Source of the DNA: Turritopsis dohrnii
Lineage: Eukaryota; Cnidaria; Hydrozoa; Anthoathecata; Oceaniidae
Assembly (NCBI GenBank): GCA_027922465.2
Contig: BQMF02000178.1
Coordinates: forward strand, 1-64,000
Direction: 5' to 3'
DNA length: 64,000 bases
Both the position numbers and the translations under genes were made by a program. The notes beneath the pieces were generated by a model that made no database searches, was not told where the DNA came from, and saw only the letters and a list, made by a program, of their open reading frames with translations. Below are positions 1 to 9,775 of this stretch, one piece after another (the first letter of the stretch is position 1; each line of letters starts with the position of its first letter).

Positions 1-140
1 GAACGCATGGTTGTATTTCATAATCTTTTATTGAAGCAAATATACATCTTGTAATACAGCGGCAAAGGAAAATGCTGCTAAAAATAGTATTATAATTATA
101 ATTAGATTATTGCTTTTATAGATTAAAAACATGTACAATT

Positions 141-835
141 ATGAGCGTGAATAAATGTATTATTTGTAAAACTGAATCTGAAGATTTGAAAAAACATTTT
201 GAAGCAAATCATGAAGAAGTTAATTTTCAGCTAGTTGACAAGTTTTTGAAGTGTGGTGATGATGAAAAGGAAAATGACGACATACGTTGGTGTTTTGTTT
301 GTGGAATGATGTTTGAAAAAACAAAGCGTTTTGTGCGACATGTTTTAAAGCGGCATATTGATATGTTTATATTAAGTGTGGAAGAAAAGAATAAGGTGTC
401 TTTTTTCGAATCTATGAGTAGAGTCACTAAGAATTATAAAATAAAGCAGTATATGTTAAAATATTATGGAAGTGAAGCAGTATTTGATTGGCATAATGTA
501 ACTATTGTTGATGATTATTTAAAATTATTACGTAAACAATATTTTAATGATTGTGTATGTTTAGCATTAAAGCAACAATTTTATTTCAGAATTCAGCTTG
601 ATTTTGGCATAGTTAATAAGCAAGTTTTATTAACAGAAGATGATCAGTACATATCTTTTGAATCTTTTACTAACCCTTTACAACTCAGATTGTTAACACT
701 TTTTTTTGGGATGAAGATAATGTTACTAATGTTTTGAGCGATCAAGTAACACGTAGAATAGTAGCTAATGGTGAAGCTGGATCATCTTTCATTTTAGCCG
801 TTTTGACTATTTTAAATCGAATTTGTTTTTTTTAG
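141..835 (+). pseudogene. C2H2 zinc-finger protein of the viral element, frameshifted
   Basis: The first 198 codons are open. Two C2H2-like fingers are visible, at residues ~6-24 (CIIC then H-x4-H) and ~51-72 (CFVC then H-x4-H). At a T8 run (700-707) the frame changes by -1 and a plausible continuation runs to a TAG at 833-835. An AG preceded by a T-rich tract lies at about 119-120, just upstream of the start. The protein is probably nucleic-acid binding, but I do not recognise a specific family. It lies upstream of the polymerase on the same strand, so it is likely part of the early region. The break may be decay or a homopolymer error. Confidence 0.55.
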
Positions 836-1029
836 ATAAGGATATTGAAATATGATATTCAGTTTACAGACACTGTATTATCTTGTATTTGACAACAGAA
901 CACTTCTTAAAACAAACAGAACAATGTGCCTCGACCTTGGATATTTTACAATATCGGTGTTGTTATCGTTATATATTTTTAAATATAAACATTAAATAAT
1001 TTTGTATGTTTAGTTTTTTAAGAATAAAT

Positions 1030-1316
1030 ATGAGTAAAATTTATAATAAATGTGGTGATGTACTGTCTGCATTCTGGTTGTTTGTGTCATCATTATCATT
1101 TGAAATGAAAGATCAACAGTCGTTAGTTGCTTTTGCAAATACTAAGGATGTGCGTCAATTATGGTTAAAATATAAAGATTCATATAAGGAGATTGAAAAA
1201 AATATAAAGACACTGTTCGACAGGCCCAAAGTCTTGCATCAAAAGCTTCATTAGAGGTTTTTTCTTTAATTATATTGTTAACTGTCTTTACTAAATTATT
1301 AGCTATCTCTGTATAA
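1030..1316 (+). pseudogene. Small unknown protein with C-terminal hydrophobic segment, frameshifted
   Basis: An ORF opens at 1006. The ATG at 1030 is preferred because a T-rich stretch ending in TAAGAATAA precedes it. The frame ends at 1254, but another frame entered at about 1,197-1,215 continues sensibly to a TAA at 1314-1316 and ends in a run of Leu, Ile, Val and Phe that could be a membrane segment. The region is helix-rich and has no recognisable domain. It sits between two zinc-finger genes of the viral element. The function is unknown. Confidence 0.35.
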
Positions 1317-1340
1317 TAACAGCGTGTTTTATATTTTTAG

Positions 1341-2113
1341 ATTCAGCAAAAAAACGAAGATGAATTGCTATTAAATAATATTTGAACCTGAAGAAATTTA
1401 CCCTTAACTGGCTCAAGAACCTATTCTTGTTGGAGCGGTAAATCTTTTAATCCATACTTATCAAAATACCCACAATGGCAGGAAAATCCCGAAAGCGAGG
1501 TTTCAGGTGAATTGGAGAGTTTAGAAGCAGCAGTAGACCAGTTTTATGAAAAAGAAATCGCTAAGTATAAGCGCTATGAATTTATTATGGAAGAAGAGCG
1601 TACAGCTATTGATAGTAATGGTGGTTTATATTGTAAACTGTGTAATCATTATAAGGTTTATGATCATTCAGGTATTTTTAAGCATGTATGAAAATGTTTT
1701 TTAAGACAGATGAAATGCTTTGTCATGTTGAGCAGAAAACTGTAACTTGCTATAAGGCAGATAAGTATACTAATAAATCTTATTCTAATTCTGCAGAGAT
1801 GAAATATACATTTGACAACTTGTCTGAAACTAACTGCCCAGCTCAAATTCAATTTCATGACTATACTGAAGACACTAACCTCTATGTGTATAAATCACGT
1901 AATATTAACGATACTAAGCACATGATTGTGACAGGCTGTGTAAGTAAAGTTTATGATGAGTATGATGAGCAAAATGTGTCACCTTTAGAACATATTGTGG
2001 TATTGATTCTTGCAGCAGTGTTGAGGGTTTCGTTTATTTACACCAGATTTTTGCAAAACGTTGAAATTATTGTTTATGAAAATTGTCAATAATATGGAAA
2101 AGGAAGATGTTTA
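1341..2113 (+). pseudogene. Zinc-finger-like protein in several frame pieces
   Basis: Two overlapping open stretches, 1392-1691 and 1688-2092, look like one gene broken by single-base shifts near 1,390, 1,404 and 1,688. The first contains a finger-like CKLC...H stretch just before the break. A T-rich tract with AG at 1339-1340 could be a splice acceptor at its start. A third frame after about 2,000 has its own Cys-containing stretch and ends near 2,113. No family is recognised. This is likely an early gene of the viral element and its product was probably zinc binding. Confidence 0.35.
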
Positions 2114-2146
2114 AAAGAATATTTTTGTTTTTGTTTTTTAAGAAAA

Positions 2147-2503
2147 ATGCCAAAAATAAAAACATGTAAAAAGTTAGCAAAAAGGCAACAAATATTAACA
2201 GATGGTCAGTCACGTGTTCGTGAAACAACGCAAGAAACAATTGACAGAAATATTCTTTTGATTAATCCATCAATTGGTAATAATTCCGAAAAATTGAGCA
2301 TTTTAAAGAGCATAAATGAATGGCGTTGTGATGAAAGAATGACTAAACCACTTTCTATTTGTTTTTGTAATTCTTGTTTTTTGGAGATTCGTGATTATAT
2401 ATGCTTATATACACGCTATAATTATGTATTTTTTCAGAATATTAAGTGTTTTTTATGTAAAGAAAATTTATCAACAGATACTGTTTATATTAATAAAGAA
2501 TAA
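2147..2503 (+). CDS. Small Cys-rich protein (118 aa)
   Basis: This is an open frame from ATG to TAA with no visible damage, unlike its neighbours. The N-terminal ~30 residues are basic. The C-terminal half has paired cysteines (CFCNSC near residue 72 and CFLC near residue 102) that suggest one zinc site. It lies 34 bp after the preceding broken gene and about 100 bp before the polymerase region. The family is not recognised. The Cys pattern resembles the other small Cys-rich proteins of this element. Confidence 0.5.
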   Translation: MPKIKTCKKLAKRQQILTDGQSRVRETTQETIDRNILLINPSIGNNSEKLSILKSINEWRCDERMTKPLSICFCNSCFLEIRDYICLYTRYNYVFFQNIKCFLCKENLSTDTVYINKE

Positions 2504-2609
2504 ATAATGAAATTGTGTTGTTTTATAAAATTTTATACTTTATGTCAATATTCGCTTTTACTGTGTAAAATTAATTAATTAATTAATGAAATATTTTTAG
2601 CTACTAAAA
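2504..2609 (+). promoter_or_regulatory. AT-rich spacer with acceptor-like TTTTTAG before the start
   Basis: This is a non-coding 106-bp spacer. It contains a TTAA-TTAA-type run near 2,570-2,586, followed by ATATTTTTAG (AG at ~2,599-2,600) ten bases before the ATG at 2610. The AG is a good 3' splice-site candidate for a 5'-UTR intron or a trans-spliced leader. No matching donor was confirmed. Confidence 0.3.
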
Positions 2610-3842
2610 ATGAGTACTTTCTTGAATATGGAATGTGAAGATAGTGAAGATGAGGAAAACGATGAATCAGATGAAGAAGAAACACAGTCTGACATAGACT
2701 TTATTGATGATAGCGTAAAAAAAGGTTATAGGTTTGATGATAGTGAAGATGACACAAGTGAGAATCCTAATGTAATTGCCTGTAAAAGTAAATTAATAGA
2801 TGATATTAAGGCTTATTGCCTTAAAAAGAATATAGTGTTTGATAATGAAAAAGGAAATATTAACAAAACGTATAAACAACTATTACAGTATGAACAATGG
2901 ATATTCCAGCAGGCAAATATTGGTAATATTTGTTACTATATTACTAATCTGACGTTGATATTTAAGTAAACTATTGTTTTGATTAATATTGTTGTTATTA
3001 TTTGTAGTAACATTTTCAGATGATGAAAATACATCTTCGAGCGTGCAGAATCATACCAATAAAAGAAAACATAATATAATAACGTCGTCAGATGAAGAAG
3101 AAGAAGAACAACGAAAAATGCCGAAGGTTGCTGATGTATCGCCTTTAGATATTTTAAATGCTGTGAAAGGCTCAACTCGTAAGCATCCTGTTGACATAAA
3201 CAGTTACGTCATAAAAATGAAGAAAACAAAGCTGAAGGTAAACAAAAAAAAAATATAAAATCAACAAATAAAAAGGTGAGAAGTAATTGTTCGGAAAATG
3301 ATAACTTAGGTTGTGAAGATTTATTAAACTATGTATCTAAGACAACTGTTAAACGATTTCAAAATGATATTATGAAGTTTGCAGAAACACTGCCGTCATT
3401 TAACGACTTAAATACATGTTTACAACATATTTTGATGAAGAGGTTATGAATGTAGATTTTGAATTTATGCAAACTATATTTGATAAACATCGATTTTCAA
3501 TAGAAATTTTGATTTTTCTAATACAATAAAGATTATTTTCATCTATTGCAAGTGACATTGTAGATACACCGTATAGATTTAATGTTTATAAACTCTCTAA
3601 AAACGTAAAAAGGTCTGTTAACCTCTTTCAGTTTGATTTTTTAAATGATGCAAATATAAGTATGCGGAAAAAATTATTCTCCGTTAAAAAATGGTCTATA
3701 ACAGCAAAATTGCTAACTTTAAACAACCATAATAAGAAATTTATGACAGAAGATCAAAAAAACCTGTAATATTTAATGTAATAATTTGCGATAAATCAGT
3801 GTCTAAGAATATTAAAGATAAAATAATTATATACAACAAACG
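2610..3842 (+). pseudogene. Acidic N-terminal region, probably of the DNA polymerase
   Basis: The frame from ATG 2610 is very acidic (many D/E/S in the first 60 residues). It meets a GT donor at 2923 and resumes after an AG at 3018-3019 in exactly the right phase, with another acidic patch near 3,095-3,110. A break follows at an A10 run (3244-3253, frame change -1), and further breaks lie near 3,430, 3,525 and 3,770. No stop-free single frame crosses the region. Because coding runs on towards the zinc finger and exonuclease motifs of the polymerase without a clear new start, I infer it is the polymerase N-terminus. It could instead be one or two separate genes. Confidence 0.4.
2923..3019 (+). 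other. Spliceosomal intron (97 nt)
   Basis: The donor is GTAATA and the acceptor is TTTTCAG. The unspliced frame runs into a stop at about 2,967. Removing the segment joins two acidic coding stretches in phase, with the split codon completed correctly. A second candidate acceptor (TTTGTAG, AG at 3006-3007) would give a different phase. Confidence 0.6.
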
Positions 3843-5513
3843 TTGAACAGTTTATTAGACAGCTTGAAGAGGGTGATTAAAGTTGCTCGCTTGCGCAAGG
3901 TAGTTGTTTGCCCTACTTGCGGAAAAATGAGTAGCGGAAAACAGCAGAAATTAATGCTTGAACATATAAAACAGTGTAAAGGTGATAATGTTTTTAAAAT
4001 ATGTTGGAACTTCCAGGTTAAAATTGTTTTGAAAATTATATCAAAAATACTGAGAATGTTGATTTCAGTTTTTACTATGATTTTGAAACTACTGTGGGTA
4101 ATGATATGCAAGTAATGTCATATTCAAATTCGGTTTTTTTCTCAAGTTAAAAATTAAACCGATTACATGGTATAAATCAACAGCGCAAAATATAGAAAAG
4201 TTAAGCAGCTATACATTTATGCCCGAATTTATCTGGCAACATGTAGATAAAAATGATATACAGCATTTAAGAAATGTAATCATGCAGGTTGCTGAAAGTG
4301 CGTTGCCCTTAGCATATTTGTTCATGTGTGAGGTAGCTGTAATAGGCAGGTGTATTGAAAACTTTTTGCGAAGAAACTGCGAACAAGTGAATAGATATTT
4401 AACAAATGCTTGTAAAGAAAAATATCGTAAAGAAAATAAGGTAGAAAAATTGCGCAATATGTAAATTTCCAATAACAGTATCACTGGAGAATTTAATACC
4501 TAACGAAGAAATGTGTAAATTTCAAATTCAAAAGGAGGGTGTAAGAGTAATTAACAGCGGTCACGCGTCAACAGTTATAGATGAATTCAGTAAATCTTAT
4601 AAAGACTCTTTAAATAAATTTACTAATAACATGTTTGAACTCTTAAAAATAATAATATCAGATGCCGAATAAAATAAAGAGATTGCGTAATCTAACAGTA
4701 GATGATCCAGCAATTGAGTTTTTAGAAGCTGCTGACGTATCCGAAGAATGTAAAGTGCTATTAACACCTAGAAAATTTAAAAATGCAGCGGAGTTTTTTG
4801 AATATTACAAGCCAGACACCCAATTTCCTGCAACAAGAGAATTTGAATCGTGGGAAAAAAGCTTTTTATAAAGATATGATATTGTCGGAAATGAATATTA
4901 ATGTTACTGACGCGTTTATTTTAAATGTTAGTCAATCATTAAATAGGCTTTACGTTATACATCATGATCACGTGTCTGGTGATATATATGGTTTTGCGCA
5001 TGATAAGTGCAATAAAGGTTTGCAAACAGGCCTGCAGCGAAAAATAATACCTGTTTATGCGCATAACTCGAGTAAATTTGATCTCAAATTTTATTACAAA
5101 ATATTGATGCAAGTATCTTCAGAACATCTGAAATAGAAATGTTAGGTGAGTCATGCTTTAATGTACATGGTTTATCTATAGGTCGTTACGTTTTCAAGGA
5201 CACTTTAAAATTTTTTCAACAGTCTTTATTTGACCTATGTGAAGGTAGAACACCAGAAAATGAAAAACAAATGAAAGAGATATACGAAGATTTTTTTAAT
5301 AACGATGAACATTTCTACCCCATATTTTCTAAATTATCTATGAAAGAAAAAGATGAACTATTTTCGATTTAAGTAAAAAAGGTGCAATTCCATATGATTA
5401 TTTTAAGAGCGGTCATGAGCTAAGAGAAAAATCACTTCCGTCAAAGGATTTGTTTGTTAATACACTTAAAAATGAGTATATTACAGACGAAGTGTATGAA
5501 AAATGTGAAAAGG
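3843..5513 (+). pseudogene. polB: Protein-primed family B DNA polymerase, 5' part (exonuclease), multiply frameshifted
   Basis: The exonuclease half of a Maverick/adintovirus-type polymerase is present in pieces. A CPTC zinc finger with a later H/C pair (3,910-3,970) precedes Exo I DFET (4,079-4,090). A second Cys pair lies near 4,455. The HDHVSG...AHDKCN stretch (about 4,960-5,015) typical of these polymerases is followed by Exo II NSSKFD (about 5,061-5,082). Coding jumps frame near 4,015, 4,134-4,140 (T7), 4,455, 4,667, 4,855-4,860 (A6), 5,100, 5,360 and 5,512. Some jumps sit in homopolymers and both directions occur. The order of motifs is normal, so nothing large is missing. Whether this is true decay or residual sequence error cannot be settled here. 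Confidence 0.85.
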
Positions 5514-7953
5514 CTGTGGGAATTAATGGGGTGCGAAATTCTAGATCATTTAAACTGTATTTATAATTTAACAGATACAGTAAATCTAGGAGTTATTTGC
5601 GAAGATAAGTTTGAAATGTTAAATAAACTGTTTGGTGTTGAGCCTAGACAGTGTTATTTGATGACAACATTTACTAAGATTGCATGTTATTTTTATTCGA
5701 AAACCGTTACCAGTTGTGTCTCAAAACCTGAACATGCAATAGCCGTAGAAGGTTGTTTATTTGGCGGTTTTGCACAAACACCAACAAGATTAGGCGTAGA
5801 TACCGAGTATATTAGAAAAGCAGCTAACAATCAAATCTCTATGGGTGAATTCAATGGCAAGATCATAGTTATGTATAAAGGAAAGCTGTGTCGTGTATTT
5901 GCAAAAATTGGTAAATTAGATGAAAATAATCAATATGGTAATGCCATGACGCATAAAATGCCTGTATGCGGTTTTACAGATATAACTGTATCCGAATTTG
6001 AAAAAATAATTGAAGATGGTTATGATGAGGAAACGTCGCCGTACGGATACATTGCTTATGTTGATATGCAGGCTCCTGATGCTGATTCGTTTGAAATGTT
6101 TCTATGTGAATACTTTGTGCCATTATTTGCTCGCGAATCTCGACCACATCACTTATCATTGCTATATCAACAGGCACATTTAAAAAAAGGAAAATATAAA
6201 AAAACACAAATGTTTGCAAACAGTTTTGTCAACATGCCTCTGTTTGTTCATACAATTGTTTTTTTAAGGGATAAACTTAAATTTTCATTAACAAAAGTAA
6301 ACTTTGTTTTTAGATATGTGCACGAATATTGGATATCAGATTATGTCAAATCTAATCAAAGATTACGTCAACAGACTACAAATGTTCACGAGAGTAATTT
6401 CTATAAGAGTGCTAATAATAAGTTATATGGCGCCTTCGCAATTAAGACCGATAAACCAGAATTAAAACCAATAATAGATTATCCTTCAGAGGGTGATCGT
6501 TACGAAGAAGACGGTTTTGTCAGATATAATGATGAATTTAATCCTTTTAATGATTGTTCAAGTTTAGGTTCCAGACTACAGCGAAGTTATGAAGATACAT
6601 TGATGTGTATAAGTTCTGATTGCCCTGATTACAACACACTTCAAGATATTGCAAGTGAGAAACACAATATTGCGCTGAACAAGTTTACTGAAAAATTACA
6701 AAAGAAGAAGAAATCTAAGAAGAAGATGATAATGAGACCAAATATGGAAACGCAGATAGTGCAAGCAATGTCTGAAAATGATTTTGCTGGTGTTAATCAG
6801 TTTGAAAAACACGGAAGTGTAGGAGGCGTTGTTTCAAAAAAGAAACAAACAGTGAAAGCTGGAAATAGAATAATTGCATCCACAGTCTTGTCTCATGCAA
6901 AAATTTCTATTTGTATAATGATGCATGCTATTGTTTCAATGTTTGAAAAACCGTCAAATGAGCTGCAAGAAGAGATGGACGCTTTAGGAATTGTTAAGGT
7001 GTTTACATATCTGTTGCTAACAGATACTGATTCGTGCAGTTTTCAGTTTTTCATTTTAGGTATAAATAATTTTTTTTATTTTTTAGAATTTATAAAAAAA
7101 AAAAATTTTTTTTTATTTACCTCTTGAAAACTTTTTTAGCTGATGAAAATACAAAATTGACTGATGAAGAGGTATACAAGAAGATAATTTTCTGGATTTG
7201 TAAATACAATCCAGGTAAAATAGATACCTCTGACGAATACTTCGATCAGTTCGGAATAAGAGATAAAACGCTCAAAAAGAAGATTGGATTATATGCTTTT
7301 GAGCACGTTGAACACAAGATTCAGTTCGTTATTGCGTCGGCAGCGAAGGAATATTTTGAATTATTTGAAAACGAGAAGTTTGTTTTTAAAAACAAAGGCA
7401 ATAAGACAAAACGTGACGAAAGCTCAACAAGGTAAATAAGAAAAGAAACTTACTTAAATACTACTTATTTACATTATGAAACTTACGTCACACGTGTATA
7501 TTTTTTAGTGGCAATGAAGTACGCATTCTGGAGTTACGCAGTTATAAGAATCGTCTTTACACTTTATATGAATATATTTATTCACAAAGTAACTGGAACA
7601 TTGAAAAGGTAACGCAGAAGCGTCTTCAATGTAAGAAAAATAAAATGCAGAAAGTTGAAGTGGATAAAGCTATTCTCAGCCAGCTGCACGATAAATCTTA
7701 CATATTTGCGAACGGCTTAACGTCAATGACACACAATCATCCAAAGCTAGATAAGCTATACGAAATGTCCTTACAGCACGAAAACAATAATAAAGATAAA
7801 AAGAAACCACCTCTTCCGATGGATCTGCTGAAAGAAGAAAATAAAGTTATATCATCGTCAGAAAGATTGCTGTTTTATAATAATTTCATGAACACTATTG
7901 TCTGTGACAAATATCTTCCAACTGTTACAATTTATAATTTGTTATTACAATAA
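5514..7953 (+). CDS. polB: Protein-primed family B DNA polymerase, 3' part (polymerase domain), spliced
   Basis: From about 5,514 the frame is intact to the stop at 7951-7953 once two introns are removed. Exo III (YNLTD, ~5,557-5,585) is followed by polymerase motif A (DENNQYGNAM, from 5,919), motif B (NNKLYG, ~6,405-6,432) and motif C (TDTDS, 7,020-7,034). The catalytic aspartates of motifs A and C are present. Downstream are the KKK-x-G and KG-like segments expected of the palm and thumb. Introns at 7060-7139 and 7432-7508 restore phase exactly. The enzyme would replicate linear viral DNA from a terminal protein primer. The conserved motif order and the neighbouring integrase, protease and ATPase place it in the Polinton/adintovirus group. 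The start lies far upstream in the damaged half. Confidence 0.9.
7060..7139 (+). other. Spliceosomal intron in polB (80 nt)
   Basis: The donor GTATAA comes shortly after motif C, and the acceptor is CTTTTTTAG. Reading through would add a low-complexity FFYF/KKK stretch and a stop. Removing it joins the palm domain to the next conserved segment in phase. Confidence 0.8.
7432..7508 (+). other. Spliceosomal intron in polB (77 nt)
   Basis: The donor GTAAAT gives a stop at once if unspliced. The acceptor is TATTTTTTAG. The split codon is completed correctly, and the downstream frame runs open to 7953. Confidence 0.85.
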
Positions 7954-8133
7954 ATTTATACTAGTTAATTATGTGTTTTTTTATTAAAAACTGCTTATAT
8001 GGAAGATGCACATCTGCAGCTGTTACATCTTCCCATAAGCTATTAGTTTTACTTAACCCTTTTACTATTTATTACACTCATTTAAATTCAAAAAATTACT
8101 TGTGGTGTTTAATTTTTCGAATTTTTAGAAAAA

Positions 8134-8532
8134 ATGTTAAGAATGAAAAGAAAATGCGATAGCGAATATGAACTCGAGGCTAGTACAAAAGAAGATGGAA
8201 AGGTTTACATTATACAGAAAAGTAGGACGGAAGAAATTTGCAGTGAATGTGGTTTAGAAATTGATGGTGATTCAAGTAACAATGGTCAGTGGTGTACTTA
8301 CTGCTTTTGTTCTGTATGTGGCGGTAACAAAGCAAATCTAAAAAATGCGAATGGGGTTGTTTATTGTAGTAAGGAATGTGATGATGTGTGGATACTGCTA
8401 ACAAAAGCAGTACATGAAGCTGTCGACGCTGTTGTTGAAAGCAAAACTAGCAGTCGAGAAGAACTGTATAAAATAGCTATGGAGAAAATGGAGCTTTATA
8501 CAAATCAGGAAATGGACCAGTATAAAAAATGA
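8134..8532 (+). CDS. Small zinc-module protein (132 aa)
   Basis: This open frame has cysteines at residues 36, 39, 54, 57, 59, 62, 78 and 82. The CxxC...CxxCFCxxC arrangement recurs in the last gene of the element (24365-24878). The C-terminal 50 residues are helical and charged. Translation may start at 8134 or at the second ATG, 8143. ATTTTTAG lies six bases before the first ATG and could be a splice acceptor. The function is unknown; DNA- or RNA-binding or ubiquitin-type roles are guesses only. Confidence 0.6.
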   Translation: MLRMKRKCDSEYELEASTKEDGKVYIIQKSRTEEICSECGLEIDGDSSNNGQWCTYCFCSVCGGNKANLKNANGVVYCSKECDDVWILLTKAVHEAVDAVVESKTSSREELYKIAMEKMELYTNQEMDQYKK

Positions 8533-8585
8533 AATGTTTTTTTTTTTTTTTTTTTTTTTTTGAAAAAAATATTAAAAAAAAGTTT

Positions 8586-8633
<48 letters not shown>

Positions 8634-8707
8634 TGAAAAATATTAAAAGCTAATTATTTTTTATTTTTATAAAGAAATATAAATTTTAAAAATAAAAGAA
8701 TTTTATT
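8533..8707 (+). repeat. T25 run and (TTA)n microsatellite between the early and late halves
   Basis: An uninterrupted run of 25 T (8537-8561) is followed by about 14 TTA units (8590-8633) and then an AT-rich leader of the ATPase gene. No ORF is present. It divides the spliced, damaged left half of the viral element from the compact right half, and may hold a promoter or terminator for these blocks. Confidence 0.6.
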
Positions 8708-9775
8708 ATGTCTTATTCACCAGCAATCTCGGGTAATGTTCTAATGATGGGGCGTGATGGTATGGGTAAAACCGCTCTCATTCAAAAATGGGGTAAAGCG
8801 GGTTTTATAAATTGTATAAATGGATTTTGGGTTAGCAAACTCGAACTATCACAGTCAAGAAAAAATGAGATACAAGCATTCTTTAAATTTAATATAACTT
8901 TTTTTCAAGTTTCCGATCAGTCAGCATTGACCGATATTATGCAAAACTTAATAGAATATTCGGACATGCATGCAAAACAAGAACGTGATAGCAAAAACAA
9001 CGTAAAGAAAAAAACAAATGGATTAGGCGAATCACGTGATTTAAAATTTATGGTTGTCATTGATGATCTAACAGATATGCTATTAAAAAGTAGTAGTTTT
9101 TTAGAGTTTCTCACTGTAAGCCGAAAAAAGAATTTTACATGTATTTATATATTACATCACATGATTCAAAACGATAGAACACGTGCAATATTAAATAGCA
9201 CACATGTCTATGTATTTTTCACGATGCAGTCAGCATCAGGTTTGTTGCCTAAACTTGTAAACAACAAACAGACAGTTTCACCGAAAAAATTCTGGCTGGT
9301 GAAGTTATTCAATGATAAAAATGACATATTCAAGCAGATGATCGAGAACAGCCAGTTAAAAAAGACCGTTTCAGATGAAGAAAAAAAATATGTGCATTTA
9401 TTTATAGATAACCGGGATCATGCTGATGAGAGGTTTAAAGTTCGTATGAAAACAGACGACACTGATGAGCAATACATTTTTAGTGTAAAGAAAGACTCTG
9501 AAAGCGAGTTTAACAGGTTATATGCTAGATTTAACAATAGTAGTGGCAATTTTCACCCTATGACAGTTATTAGTGCAATGACGGGGGGTGCTGCACAGCA
9601 AACAAATATACTGGACGATATATATACAAATAACGATGACATAGATTTCAGTTTTAATGAAAAAAAAGAATTAGATGATAAAGACACAACAAACAGGGGT
9701 AATCTTTTAAAGAAAAATGGCAGCAGTCGATTTAAACCGTATTATTGTAGAAGGTCAGCAGGACAACCAATCTGA
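8708..9775 (+). CDS. FtsK/HerA-type genome-packaging ATPase (355 aa)
   Basis: Walker A is GRDGMGKT at residues 15-22. Walker B is a hydrophobic strand ending in IDD (VVIDDLTD, residues ~116-123), followed by a sensor-like strand near 153-162. This is the A32-like DNA-translocating ATPase found in all Polinton/adintovirus genomes, which pumps DNA into the capsid. The C-terminal ~150 residues are an extension rich in charged residues, and the last 59 nt overlap the next gene. An MTGG-A site in the tail fits the adenain cleavage consensus. The frame is fully intact and there is no intron. The start is the first ATG after an AT-rich leader. Confidence 0.88.
   Translation: MSYSPAISGNVLMMGRDGMGKTALIQKWGKAGFINCINGFWVSKLELSQSRKNEIQAFFKFNITFFQVSDQSALTDIMQNLIEYSDMHAKQERDSKNNVKKKTNGLGESRDLKFMVVIDDLTDMLLKSSSFLEFLTVSRKKNFTCIYILHHMIQNDRTRAILNSTHVYVFFTMQSASGLLPKLVNNKQTVSPKKFWLVKLFNDKNDIFKQMIENSQLKKTVSDEEKKYVHLFIDNRDHADERFKVRMKTDDTDEQYIFSVKKDSESEFNRLYARFNNSSGNFHPMTVISAMTGGAAQQTNILDDIYTNNDDIDFSFNEKKELDDKDTTNRGNLLKKNGSSRFKPYYCRRSAGQPI

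Noticed and set aside
1..140. Left terminal inverted repeat of the viral element
   Set aside because: I compared it by eye with 24,880-25,300 in reverse and saw no match; the true ends are not identifiable here.
5454..5515. Start of the 557-codon polymerase frame at 5454 as the true gene start
   Set aside because: Conserved polymerase sequence just upstream continues in another frame until about 5,512, so the first ~20 codons of this frame are a shadow.
7971..8162. 63-codon frame after the polymerase
   Set aside because: It spans an AT-rich leader and overlaps the better supported zinc-module gene in another frame.
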